A stretch of 64,000 bases of DNA from Chinchilla lanigera (GCF_000276665.1 NW_004955481.1:474301-538300), one strand, 5' to 3'; shown: positions 34,831 to 45,734, counted from the first letter of the stretch. Made by a program: numbers and translations. Notes: generated by a model from the sequence alone, not told the origin.

Positions 34831-35329
34831 CTGAGATTTTGATAGAATAGGGTGTAATGTACCTGGCTCAACCTCTCCTGAGCTCTAGTTCCATCTCCCC
34901 TCTGAGTTTCCTGAAGCATCCTGGGATCTTTTGCAAAAGTTCCATCTTTCCTCAACCAAATTATATCATTTGTGTTTTTTATAATAAAAAGAATCTGAAA
35001 ACTACAACTTGTCCCCAGCTACAATCTCAGTACTATCTCCCCAATACCTGAGCCCTCAGACTATTCCCCAGATACAAAGAGTTCTTCCCTGGGGCCTCAA
35101 ATGTCCACACCCATGCCCCCCAAATGTATTTCTCCTCCAGGTTACAAACATTATATGTACCAGTTAAAACAAACAGGCCCTCGATAAATGCTTGTGCATT
35201 TGAATTAGATGTTCCAAGACAGATCCAAAAGAAACACTTCTCCCACTCCAAATCCCTTAGCAACTCTGATTTATGCTTCGTGTCTCATTCAGTATACAGA
35301 TGCACTCTGGAAGCTCTCAGGAAACCAGA

Positions 35330-35425
35330 CATTGTGCCCATTAGACAAAGGATATTGAAATAGAAGTCCAGAGAAGTTCAGTGTCTTGCCCAGGGCACCT
35401 CACCCTGAATCTGGCCTACAGTGAG
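35330..35425 (-). repeat. MIR fragment
   Basis: CAGAGAAGTTCAGTGTCTTGCCC in antisense MIR context. Confidence 0.5.
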
Positions 35426-35729
35426 ATATGCACCATGCCATTCCAGGCAGAGGGGCCCCACTGTCCTGCTCCAGCTTGAGGTACTTTGGAAGACATCTCC
35501 TAGTGGTCTTCCTGGACTCCTCCCCGGTACCCCTAAAAGCTGAAAGTTCTCAAAGACAAGAAATTTTTGTCCTCTATCTCAATAGTGCTTACTGCTCATT
35601 CTCACCTTTCCAAGAAAAACATATCAGAGTAGGAAGGCTCTTATTTTGATCCCCTTAAATGCCAACCCTCAAAACCCGCTGTGCTTGGCCCAGGGACCTG
35701 CAGCCAGGGGAGACAGAGTCAATGCTGGG

Positions 35730-35868
35730 AACTTTTTTTTTTTCCTTTTGTCTTTTTGAGACAGGGTCTTGCTAGGCAGTTCAGGCTGGCCTCGAACCCA
35801 CAGCAATTCTCTTGCCTCAGCCTCCCAAGTGCTGGGATTACAGGCATGCTCCACCACACCCAGTCAAA
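35730..35868 (-). repeat. B1 SINE
   Basis: GAGACAGGGTCTTGCTAGGC; ends CTCCACCACACCCAGTC; flanked by GCTGG(G/T)AACTT repeats (target-site duplication). Confidence 0.93.
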
Positions 35869-35949
35869 GCTGGTAACTTAATGGGGAACCTTTCAGCAGA
35901 GATGGAGCAGAGGAGCTGCTTCTGAAGGAGGACAACTTATTGAAAAAAT

Positions 35950-36036
35950 TTTCTTTTTTCAAGGTGGGCAGGGGTTGAATCCAGGACCTCACATGTGCTA
36001 GGCACATGCTCTACCACTGTGCTACACCTCAGCCCC
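35950..36036 (-). repeat. ID SINE
   Basis: GGGGTTGAATCCAGGACCTC ... CTACACCTCAGCCCC. Confidence 0.9.
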
Positions 36037-36039
36037 TGG

Positions 36040-36890
36040 AGGAATTTTTATGCATGCACTAATTCACTTACATGTAGTAGAAGAATATTTTGAGCTAGTG
36101 ACCAATGCTGGTTTCCTCCTTTCTAATTCACTCAGATGGAATAGGTGGTAGTAAGTTCTCCCCACGGCAAGGACGCTGATGCAAGTTTTTAAAACTTTGG
36201 TTAAGTCTCAAAAGACAAAGGGGATTGGGATGCAGACAGAATGGTTTGCTAGAAACCTAGGTGGAAGAGGAATGAAGCTGGAGAGGGTAGTGAAGGCAGA
36301 GGTTTCGGAGAGAGATGTGCCAGCTTAGGGTTGCCCCAGACAGAACAGCAGACACAGGGCAACCAAGACAGACAACTCCCAGGCCCAAGACCTCAGGCAC
36401 AGAAGCCTCACAGAGCCCTGGGGCCGCCCTGGCCAGGATGACTTGGGTCTGACAGCAAATGACTCAGGACCGGCTGAGCCCACACATGCCCTCTAGGGTG
36501 TTCTGTGAGGTTCTAGAATCCTGTGGCCTAATTTTCCAATTAGATGAGACATGCCGGGGAGACAGTTTGATAGAACTGGAATTTCACATTAAAGTGATAG
36601 AAAACACAATTATCTTTCCTCCTGCTAAGTCTGTGGCCTGAATGTCACACCCACAAGATTCATTCCCAGTGTGCTGGTTTTTGCTGCTCACACTCCCACC
36701 TCCGCCTTTCCCTGGACAGCCAGGGATCAAAGTCCCTGTCTACGGAAGCAGGTCATCCCACCCCGGCCAACTGAGACTGGAATCTGACAGTGTGATCTCC
36801 CTAACTGTGTTCCCCACAGTGTGGAGGGCTTGAAGGCCCTGGGGGGAGCTCCAGCCTATTGTCATCTCTGGCCTCTAGAGAAAAGTAAAT
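36040..36890. other. Unique intronic sequence beside the micro-exon
   Basis: No repeat recognised. Contains a perfect CTAATT-TTCC-AATTAG palindrome at 36528-36543 (homeodomain-type half sites); role unknown. Confidence 0.45.
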
Positions 36891-36900
36891 GATTACTTAC

Positions 36901-36936
36901 TTGACCTTCAGACTCGCCAGCATGGTCTTGTCGATC
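36901..36936 (-). CDS. RAP1GAP2: RAP1GAP2 second coding exon, 36-nt micro-exon
   Basis: On the minus strand the sequence reads CTTGGCAG|G-ATC-GAC-AAG-ACC-ATG...GTC-AA|GTAAGT. Both splice sites are strong. The exon is 36 nt: one base finishing the preceding codon, 11 codons (IDKTMLASLKV) and two bases of the next Lys/Asn codon. It is phase 2 at both ends, so it can be included or skipped without a frameshift. The peptide matches RAP1GAP2 residues directly after MFGRKRSVSFGGFGW. The next exon in the family, with the QELANSSDATLPDRP stretch, was not found down to position 1, implying an intron of more than 36.9 kb. This segment is ahead of the GoLoco-like and RapGAP regions and has no known catalytic role. 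Confidence 0.9.
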
Positions 36937-37129
36937 CTGCCAAGAGAAAAGCCAGGGCCTCAGTCAGTGGGGTGCTGACGGCTCCCACCCAGCACCTGGA
37001 GGGGAGGGGTCCCTGGGCCGGCCCATCCCTCCAGCCCAGCAGGCCCTGCAGGGGATGGCAGCCACAGGATCAAGTTCTCCTCTAGCCCCCGAAGGTAGGA
37101 CTGAGCTCTGAGAGGGCTGGGGTCACCGT

Positions 37130-37260
37130 ACCTCTACGAGATGGACACTGCTACTCTACCATTTTAGAAGCGAGGAAAGTTAAACTCAGAAGCGTGAAAT
37201 CAGAGGCCCAGTCTCACTCCAGATAGCTGACTCCAGACCCAGGAGTCTTCAGTATTTTGT
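37130..37260 (-). repeat. MIR fragment
   Basis: ACCATTTTAGAAGCGAGGAAAG with GAGGCCCAG downstream, antisense MIR order. Confidence 0.6.
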
Positions 37261-37719
37261 GCACAGCCTCCCATCTTATTACGGCGACCTGACAAGGAGA
37301 CTCTGCAACCCCCAGCTGCACCCATCATTGGCAGGAAGACAACACATCAAGGTCTCCTGGCCTTCAGCTTTGGGAAGACCCAGCACCCCAACTGTAGAGA
37401 CCCTCCTGTCCATTAGACAGGGAGACCCCACTCCTGGGACAGAACCCAACAATGGGCTCCGGAGAGAACCAGCAGGTAGGCTGCACCAGGCAAGGTGCCC
37501 AGAACAGGGAAGATCACGTTTGCCACAGACTGTCCCAGCTGCCGCTCCTCCGCCTAGTCCACACCCACCCTGCTGGCAGAGAAGACAGCACCATGAGCTT
37601 CTATTTTTACCCTCACAGATGCCAGCCCTTATGGCTGTAAAGGGAGGCTCCTCCCCCTCCAGAGATAGAGAAGGGCCATACTCTCACTGTTGGAGTCTCC
37701 TCCGGTTTAGGGGTCATAC

Positions 37720-38010
37720 CCACCAATGTCACCACCCCTGTCCCCATCTCCTAGTCTCTACCATCACTGTCACCACCATCTTATCACCAACACCATCACT
37801 GTCACTAACACTATCAGTGTCACCCCAGAATCACCATCACTATTAGTGTCACCACCATGTGTGTTACATTACCATCAGTGTCACTATCATTGCCAGTGCA
37901 CCATCACTAAATGTCACCACTGTCATGTTACCATCACTAGCAATGTCACTACCTGTGTTACCACCACTAGTGTCCCCATCACTGTCAGCGTCACTAAAAT
38001 CACCACCACC
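37720..38010 (+). repeat. Degenerate CAC/ATC-rich minisatellite
   Basis: About 290 bp of variant ACCATCACTGTC-type units (6-15 bp), almost without G on the plus strand. Confidence 0.85.
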
Positions 38011-39164
38011 TCCAGGATGCTCAAAACCCTGGGGAATTCTTTCAGGCACCCGTCCAGCTGGCTCTGCTCTGCCTTGAGTTCCCCACCACAGGCTCCAGGG
38101 CCAGCAAGATGAGGAGAGGATGTGGCTGACTAGCACAGGTCAGCAGGGCCTTGAGTTAGGAGCAGGACCCTCTCCCTCTGAGTAAGCTTCCGGAAACCTC
38201 TGCTCTCAGTTCCCAGCAGCACACCGAGATACCCCTCGGGTATCCTCCCCGCATCCCTACCACTTTCTTCTCCAAACCTCGCCTTGGGCCCTGTCCCTAG
38301 GGCTCCCACTCCTGGCCCCCAAGAGACTCATCTGAGCCCCCCACCCCTTCTGGAGGCAGACTCCTCTCCTCTCCCATTCAATCCACTCTATTTCCAGGTC
38401 TGACCAAGCGTAAGAGCCCCACATTCTGCCGTAACATTTGTAACCAGAGCTACCCACCAGTCACCCTATAAATCGTTCTTCATCTTAGGTATCTCAAGGG
38501 ATCTCTTTAAATTTTCTCAAGGAATCTCTTCTAATTCCTATAACAGCCCTCTGCTGTGGGGAAGACAGAAACTCACCCCACTGACACGGGGGAAACTGAG
38601 ATCCACAGAGGGGAAGTATGCCGCTGGAGTTCCTCAATGTCAAGGTGGAGCCAGCGCCGGATGCCGGACTCCTTGTGTGTGTCCTCCTGGCCTCTGTCTG
38701 ATCCATCCAATCTCCCTGCACACTGCCCGGGCCCCAGTTACCCCTCCCCAAGCCCACTTCCAGTAGCCTGTCCACCAAGGCTCCCATAATGGGGAATGGC
38801 CCCCCACAGGGCAGGGCCTGTGATTTAGGCAGCAGAGGTGGAGCTGGGCTTAGCCCTTTCAGGAAGCCAAATTGCCAGGCTCCTCCCTCCCTCAGCCCAT
38901 CCCACACACTCCCACCACCTCACCCATCCTGACACCATGGCTACTCAGCCCAGCAACCAGTGGAGGTTTTAAACACCAGCCCAGAGATTGCTTTCACTGA
39001 CTGGAGGGACCAAAGCTGCAGGAATCTGTGATATCCCCTCCCGGCTGACAGCCATCCTCAAAGGATACCCACACTGCAGTCCTACAGTCCACACCAGAAG
39101 GTCCTACCGTCCCTTAGACAACCCCCGCCCCGCCTGCTGCATGCAAAACATCTCACTTGCATAC

Positions 39165-39262
39165 AAGCATCTACTGAGCACCTGTGATAGTCCAAGAGTC
39201 CAAGAGACGGGTGAAAAAGATGGAGCAGGCCCTGCCCTTCTGGAACCCAGCATGATGAATTG
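39165..39262 (+). repeat. Ancient LINE 3' scrap
   Basis: CATCTACTGAGCACCTGTGA followed by GCAGGCCCTGCCCTTCTGGA. Confidence 0.5.
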
Positions 39263-40356
39263 TGGTTAGCACATGCTTAGATACACTAGATCTCTTCCCT
39301 ACCTTCTTCTTTGCCACCAGGGAAGCCCCAAGTGGCCACACTTATATCACCCTTTCACCTGGTCACATTCAAACCACAGTTCCACTTTGTCCCAGGACCC
39401 TGGAGCATTACTACCTGGGGGGATGAGACCTGAGCCTTGCAGAGGGAGTGTTCTGATGGCAGTGGCTCTGTGTGCTCCATGACTTGCAGAGGAGGAAGCG
39501 CCCAGGAGGAGACAATCCCACTGCCTGCGTCCTGCCTTGTAGGAATCCCAGCCCAGCCTACACACCCATTCCATAGCAGGAGGCAGACTGTGTGACAAAC
39601 ACAGACCCCACTATCAGGACAGCTGCCCTGGGCTCCAGCATCAGGGAGGGTTCTGAGCAGGCACGACCACACCACACCACCCCGGCATCATCTCATCTCC
39701 TGTCCCATCTGCCAGACACGGAGTGCCATAATCCCTTCCTGCTGAGGATGGATGGTAAAGTGCTTTCAAAGAGGCGGAAAGGAAAATACAAAGCTGCCCA
39801 CATATGGAAGCGAGTAATTAGCCAGAAGAACAGAGCCCATCCCTTCCCAGCCTCCTGTGCCGCCCTCCTCCCTTGCTCTTCAAGCTACCCCGCTTTGGCC
39901 CACCCTCCCGCAGCACCCTTCTCTAGTTTGAAAACTCCCCAGGCCTGGGCACTGAAAGGAAACTGATAACAAAAACCACCAAGCTCTGTTCCCCAGCTGA
40001 GGAGAAGCTGTCAGCAGCTGGTAAGCAGAGACAAGACTTTGACCTCAGTCTCCCCACTTTCTGATGCCAGGGAAGGAGAGCATCTCCTTTGTCCTAATAG
40101 AAGTTCAGAGGTAAAGGGTGACCTAGAAGTCCAGACAGGAGGCTGGATGCAGACCCAGTTGCTCAGGCCAGACAGAGAGAAGGTGGGTCAGGAAGGGCAG
40201 CAAGCTTTGGAGACAGACCTGCCCCTCCTCTCACAACTCACCCCCAGAGAGGAGGCCACCCAGAGGTCCCCTTGGTGACCCCATGGGGGTCACAGCAACA
40301 GCACAGACAGGAGCACACACTGATGCATGAGCTCATGGTGCAGGCAGGCACCTGCC

Positions 40357-40410
40357 CACACACACACACACACATACACACACACACACACACAGACACA
40401 CACACACGTG
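40357..40410 (+). repeat. (CA)n microsatellite
   Basis: CA repeat with three single-base interruptions, about 320 bp downstream of the RAP1GAP2 start-codon exon's donor. Confidence 0.95.
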
Positions 40411-40729
40411 CATTAACAAATAATCACAGGCATGCACATACGTGAGAACACACTGGCCCAGGGACACACATTCAATTACAGTCATACTCATACTCACAGG
40501 CAGCTACCTCCAACCTCCGCATCCTTGGCAGATTGTGCCCTGGGACACCAAAGAGACATCTGCAGTGTCTGATGTCCCCGCTTGGATTCTCCATGTCTAT
40601 CTGAAAATGTCCCCTGCAGACCCAGGTCTCAAGCACAACATGAGCCCCTCTGTCCCATGGACAGCAAAGGCACTTAACACCTCCACGTTCACTCCCAGCC
40701 TTTCAAGCACCCTTTCATCTGCTACCCAC

Positions 40730-40816
40730 CATCCGAAGCCCCCAAAGGAGACGCTGCGCTTCCTGCCAAACATGGTGGTGGCCACAGGGCAGCAGGACCC
40801 AGTGATGTCCCCAGGG
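40730..40816 (-). CDS. RAP1GAP2: RAP1GAP2 first coding exon (start codon and residues 1-14, first two bases of codon 15)
   Basis: Minus-strand exon; coding part is 40773 down to 40730 (44 nt). It translates to MFGRKRSVSFGGFG plus the first two bases of a Trp codon, which I recognise as the amino terminus of RAP1GAP2 (GARNL4), a GTPase-activating protein that switches off Rap1 in platelets and neurons. The start codon sits in a strong Kozak context (GCCACCACCATGT). The donor is TG|GTGGGT; joining to the exon at 36901-36936 completes Trp15 and continues IDKTMLASLKV. A pyrimidine-rich acceptor (CCCTCTTCCTAACAG) ends at 40817, so 40774-40816 is inferred to be 5' UTR. Family knowledge: Ser7 lies in an RKRS kinase site and Ser9 is the reported 14-3-3 docking serine; both are present. 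The catalytic GAP domain is encoded by exons outside this window. An unspliced promoter start in the GC-rich sequence just upstream is an alternative to the acceptor. Confidence 0.92.
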
Positions 40817-40859
40817 CTGTTAGGAAGAGGGCCGTGCAGCAGCAGTCCAGAGGGCCACG

Positions 40860-40920
40860 GTGCAGGGCGGGCCGCCAGGCGTGGCACCTTCCTCCACGCC
40901 CGCCCCCCAACCCAAGCTTC
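40860..40920 (-). promoter_or_regulatory. GC-box-like cluster upstream of the RAP1GAP2 start-codon exon
   Basis: On the minus strand GGGGGGCGGGCGTGG and GGCGGCCCGCCC lie 90-130 bp before the ATG. They resemble Sp1/KLF sites and could mark a local promoter; not proof of one. Confidence 0.35.
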
Positions 40921-41214
40921 CTGTGGGTGCGGCTGCACGGCCAGGAGGTGTGTCCTGCACTCCTCGAGGCACCAAAGCAGCCAGGGAGGTCACAAAGGGC
41001 AGCTTCCCCACACCCAGAGGAACCCACAGCTCCGGAAGGGGTTCAGCTGGCAGATTGCACCACACAGCCCTGGCTTCTCGGAACTCAGAGAAGGCCAACA
41101 GATTCTCACAGCCATGCCTGGGAAGGAGAGAGAGACCCAAGGACTGGGGCCCCTCAGGCCACTCCCTGGGGCTGCCTGAGAGGGATCTCGGACTGCTGCT
41201 TCATCATGGTGCCG

Positions 41215-41525
41215 CACACTCCAGATACTCCAGCCACATGTATGGACACACGTATACGTGCACACGCGTGGGCAGCAGGGCACACAGACATGCGCACATG
41301 AGCACATGCACACGTGGACACATGCATGCTCACATATAAGCCAGACAGCTGACACATAGTGCAGCTCTTGCATACTCACACACACACTCCTGTCATTTAC
41401 TGACAAATGCCCATACAGGCACATGCACGTGCACAGTGCAGACCGGCACTCACACACACGCACACACTCAGGCTGCACGCATGCCTGTGAGGTGCCTTCA
41501 CATGTATATGCACATATATGTGGCA
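41215..41525 (+). repeat. CA/CG/TA-rich alternating purine-pyrimidine tract
   Basis: Imperfect CACACGTATACGTGCACACG-type sequence over about 300 bp, prone to Z-DNA. Confidence 0.8.
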
Positions 41526-41529
41526 CAGA

Positions 41530-42535
41530 CAGACTGCAGGGTAGGTGGGCACTGACTCCCACCAGGCCCTAAGTCAGCCCGCAGTGGAGAGGGAAATAAA
41601 AGTGCTGTACTGCTGCCATTGGCCTCTCTCTCTGGCCCACCTTCTCTGCTGTGTCCTGACTGAGGCTTCTGCCACTATGGGACTCAGAGACTCTATGCTG
41701 AGCTGCCAGGGGCATGGACAAAGGATATAAGGATTTCTATTTTCTTGACTCCCCCAAAGCAGTGGACACTACAGGTGTTCAAGTAGTACCCTGGGGAAAC
41801 TGAGGGAGCAGCTCCAGGGGCCTGACCCTGGGTAAGAGTGAGAGCCTGCTCTCTTCTCCAAAGCAGCTGGTCCCCTGCAAGAACCTAGAGGTCCTCAGTT
41901 GAGGCTGTACCTCCACCTGCCCCCGCCAAAAGGAAGCATCATGAGGATCACTGCCTGGAGCACTGCGGACCACAGGCTTCCCACTGGACATCCACCGCTG
42001 AAAGCCAGCAGGGCATCTCTCCCCACTGTACCCATCCCACACCCAGAAGATGCCAAACAGGCCTTGTGGGCACCTCCACTCCTGCCTGCTCTACCTCCCT
42101 TCAGCCCCCCTTAGAGAGATACATAGCAAAGAAATAGCTCTGCACTCAACTCACCCTGGGACAGGAGTGATTCCTGAGTGGGCCTGCCTGGCCAACCCAG
42201 GTATTCACTGTCTTGGCCACAGGGACAGGTTCAGGAGACCTAAGCACACCAGTAGACTATGCTCAGATGTCACCCTTTCTCTCCCTCCACTGTTGCTAAA
42301 CCACATATCCCAAGTCTAGGGCTGTAAAGAAGGCAGCAAACTGAAGCCAACCCCCAGCAAAGTAGGAAGGAGCACAGACAGGGGACATGAGAAAGGCCAG
42401 GTTTTAAAGATACTATATGAGCTCCTGGATCCAGCTATGCTGGAAGCCAGTCCAAACCCCTAGGTACCTAAGAACCAAAATCACATTCCCTTTTTTCTAA
42501 AGGTATGAGCTCGGCTTCTGTCTCTCCCCTCCCCC
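41530..42535. other. Unique sequence upstream of RAP1GAP2 first coding exon
   Basis: No SINEs and no recognised exon; open frames are short. Confidence 0.45.
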
Positions 42536-42537
42536 AG

Positions 42538-42538
<1 letters not shown>

Positions 42539-42587
<49 letters not shown>
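42539..42587 (+). repeat. (GT)n microsatellite
   Basis: About 24 pure TG units followed by a short (CT)n. Confidence 0.97.
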
Positions 42588-42591
<4 letters not shown>

Positions 42592-43434
42592 TCTCTCTCA
42601 TCCTGTCCTAAAGAAGAGCTTGACAAATGAGAATGAAGACACGGGTGAACAGCCCACCTGGATACCGTGGCTCCTCCCTCCACCAGCTCCAAGACCTCCT
42701 CCAGGCCAAGTGCTGCGCTGGTGCAGAGACATCAGAGTGAGCTAGACACAGCTGACAGCTTTGGCCAGCGTGGCTGGGGTGGACGTCACACGGGTGAATC
42801 CCTTCTGCAAATGACTTTCTATTTCATCAATTAGAGAAGCTGATGGCCAGCCCATGTCTTCAGTGCAAGCTGATGCATCTTCATATCTGAGAGAAAGAGG
42901 TGTGGCAACAGGCACACCAGGCTGAGGCACCCCCCACCCCCCACATGGACATTGTCTGAGCACTGCCTGCCACACCCAAGCCCACTCTGTGGGGAGAGGG
43001 GCTGACAGGTGCTGTTGGTCAGGGCCTCACAGTCTGTGGAGACACTCGTGGTATGAGGTCATCTGGACCAAGTCAGGAAGGACTCAGGCCCAGTCCTAAA
43101 CATCTGAAAGCCAACAGGGCAGCCTGTGGGCCAGAATGGGGGGATATTTCAAGTCCTCAGCTGCTGCCACCTGAGGCTGTTTGCACCGCCTGGGATTCTG
43201 GACCTTGGTGGTCACAAGAACGTTCAGACACCTGGCCAGCGAGCAGCAGTAGCCTGGACTTCCTCAAGGTCACAGGGATCCAGCTTGGAGAGGCCCCTTC
43301 CTCCCCAGAGTGAGACTCTGGAGAGGGAGAGGAAGGTCCCATGTGGCTTTCCATTCACTCTGAGCCGTGGAGGAAGGTGCCAGCCATGCTAAGCCTCCTC
43401 CACTCTCCCCTGCTTGGCTCTCAGTCTCCAAAGT

Positions 43435-43545
43435 TGGTTTTTTGTTTTTGTTTTTGTTTTTGTTATTTTTGTACCAGGAATCAAACTCATGACCTTGCAT
43501 TTGTGAGGCAGGTGCTGTGCCGCTGAGCTATATCCCCAGCCCTCC
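43435..43545 (-). repeat. ID SINE
   Basis: (TTTTTG)n tail, GTACCAGGAATCAAACTCAT ... GCTATATCCCCAGCCC; flanks share TCTCCAAAG / CCTCCAAAG (target-site duplication). Confidence 0.94.
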
Positions 43546-43549
43546 AAAG

Positions 43550-43725
43550 CTTTGAAGCTCTGTGGCCTCAAGCAAGTTATTTGACCTGTCTCAGCCTCAG
43601 TTTTCACCTCTGTAACATGGGGCAGCGGCCACCATCCTTACAAGGTTCTCAGGGAATGGAAACTCTTGGCACTAGGCTCCACACATCCATGGGAGCTGTT
43701 ATCATTGCTATCTATTGTGATTCTG
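43550..43725 (+). repeat. MIR SINE
   Basis: GCAAGTTATTTGACCTGTCT, CAGCCTCAGTTTTCACCTCT, then GTTATCATTGCTATC. Confidence 0.85.
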
Positions 43726-43959
43726 TCCCCCCACGTCCTTAGACCCCTTGTTTCCTCCTCTATGTGGGAGTGGGCAGCAAGGGGGCCGTGGGCTCTCTGG
43801 GAAGGATTGTCAGCCACTAGAAAAGGGAAGCTCTCTGTGAGGCAGCCCAGCCTCCCTTCCCCTACCATGCACAACCCAGCTTCCTCCCAGACCTTGCTGA
43901 CTTGGCAGCCAGGCAACGACAAGCCACAGCTACTGGGACAAGATAGCCTGGGGCAGCAC

Positions 43960-44125
43960 CGTTTCTGTGAGTTCACTATGGGCCAGCACCAATCCAGCCA
44001 CTTTGCTCATTTCAGCTGTACATATGCCACTGAGATGGTACCACTGTTATCCCCATGTTACAGAGGGGAATACTGAAGCTCAGGGAGGTTAAAGAACTCC
44101 ATAAAATTCTCCCAGCCCAATGGCA
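43960..44125 (-). repeat. MIR SINE
   Basis: TATCCCCATGTTACAGAGGG and GCTCAGGGAGGTTAAAGAAC. Confidence 0.85.
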
Positions 44126-44129
44126 ACAG

Positions 44130-45410
44130 AGCTAAGTTGGTTTCTGCACAATGAGCTGCATGGGTAAGTGCTAGTCACATCATCAAAGCTGCCCCACTCG
44201 TTCTGGAGCCTACAGAAATGCATAATGTATGCACTGCCCATTATGCAAATGAGCAAACTAAGGCCCTGATGGCAAAGTATGGCTCAACAGTAAGAAGAGA
44301 ACAATGATAAACTGGTCTAGAGACGTGTCAAGTCCTCCCAACATCTGCCCAGACAGGCTCTTCTCCCAACTCTGCTTCTCATCCCTCCCCAGAACCAACT
44401 CTGAGTCACACGACCATCTTCTCCGGCTCAGCCTGTGGATTCCTGGAGGACCAGCCAGGTCCCAAATCCAAAGCAAAGCTCCAGAGACCCCACACCACTC
44501 TATGAGCTTTTGAGCTAGGCAGAGGCACAATGCGGGCATCTGTATTGTGTCTTCAGGGTCCTGGGGCAGCAGGGGCAGAAGGGACAATGTGGTTTCCACT
44601 GCTCAGGAAGCTCAGACCTCACAGCCACCACTGAGAGCTGAAAAATGCGACAAACTTCTTCACCAGACTCAGGGATAAGGCAGCTACAGGAAGTTTAGGA
44701 AACACAGGCCCCTAGAAAAGCAGGCACTTGGTCAGCCAGCCTCAGCCTACCCCATCCAGACAGCATGAGACAGCATCAGAACCAACCTTATGCAGCTCAG
44801 CTCTCATCTCAGTACGACTCTGAGCAGGTCACCTATTCTTTGAGGCTTCTGTCTACCATTCAGTCACCAAAGGAGGACTTAGATTGGCCTCTGCTTCCTT
44901 CATAAGTCAGGGGAGGATAAGGACAAAGACAGAAACAGATTTCCAGGAAAATGGGGCCCAGCGAACACTCTGATCTCTGGGGAAACAGGACGCAGTGGGC
45001 ATGCAGAGCCCCAGTCCCACATCACATAGGAATCCATGCCTCAGGGTCAAGATAAAGCAACATCTAGCATCTGCATAGTGATTTCCAGCCCACAGATCAC
45101 TTCCCTGTGTGCCTATCTTGGGGGCCAGACTGAATTTCCCATTGCACAAGCTCTGAACAGTAAGATGATGAAAAAGAAAAATAATTACAAGAGGACTGCT
45201 TGTGAAAACTGGGTTCCAAGAGCAAGACCCAGACATATCGTGATTATGAAATTCCCTCTTATCTCCCTAGCACAGCCAGGCTCTCAAGAGAGTTACTGGC
45301 AGTATAGGGCTGTGGGTTGAAGAAGCAACAAATTTTACCACAATTAAAAATTTTTAAGTAACCATCTTAAGATTTCATTTTTACCTCTCTGGTAATAAAA
45401 AGGTTTAAAA
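44130..45410. other. Unique sequence, no gene seen
   Basis: Frames at 44258-44599 and 44907-45236 (minus) have no splice or family support. Confidence 0.45.
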
Positions 45411-45417
45411 TAAAATC

Positions 45418-45678
45418 TTGAGCAGGGGTGGTGACACACATCTGTAATCCCAGCCCTAGGGAGGCTGAGGCAGGAGGATCGCTGTGAGTTCAAGGCCAGC
45501 CTAGGCTACATAAGAAAGTTTAAGGCTCGGGGCCAGGGATGTAGCTCAGTGGCACAAGTGCCTGCTTGGCAAGCGCAAGGTCCTGAGTTTGATTCCAGTA
45601 CCAAAAAAAATTCCACCAGCAATAAAGTTTAGGTCCAGCTCAAACTATATATGAGACCCTGTCTCAAAAAAATAAAAT
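45418..45678 (+). repeat. B1 SINE split by an ID
   Basis: B1 5' part to 45525, 3' part (CAGCTCAAACTATATATGAG and ACCCTGTCTCAAAA) from 45634; ID in between. Confidence 0.9.
45528..45612 (+). repeat. ID SINE nested in the B1
   Basis: GGGGCCAGGGATGTAGCTCA head, GAGTTTGATTCC B box; bounded by AAAGTTTAAGG and AAAGTTTAGG target-site duplications. Confidence 0.94.
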
Positions 45679-45734
45679 CCTTGATAATGATATGAGGATA
45701 AAAGGAAACAAGCAACTCACAAAGTAGGCAATGT

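Larger units (their letters stand above)
1..36900 (-). other. RAP1GAP2: RAP1GAP2 intron, 5' portion, running past the window edge
   Basis: Follows the GTAAGT donor at 36900-36895 on the minus strand. No sequence matching the next RAP1GAP2 coding segments was recognised anywhere in this span, and it is packed with interspersed repeats listed separately. The interpretation as one intron is inferred from the known very long human gene; a small unrelated or noncoding gene inside it cannot be excluded. Confidence 0.7.
36937..40729 (-). other. RAP1GAP2: RAP1GAP2 intron between the two amino-terminal coding exons
   Basis: Intron of 3793 bp with GT at 40729-40728 and AG at 36938-36937. It holds a MIR fragment (about 37130-37260), a degenerate CAC/ATC-rich minisatellite (37720-38010), an ancient LINE scrap near 39165-39260 and a CA-rich microsatellite (40357-40410). 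The rest is GC-rich sequence in which I see no further exon with matching phase. It carries far fewer SINEs than the flanking introns. Confidence 0.8.

Noticed and set aside
34710..34955. Minus-strand frame containing YIVSSRPA-type sequence
   Set aside because: It is a translated B1 SINE plus flank.
40442..41179. 245-residue plus-strand frame, the longest in the window
   Set aside because: It lies antisense to the RAP1GAP2 start-codon exon in GC-rich DNA; no known domain.
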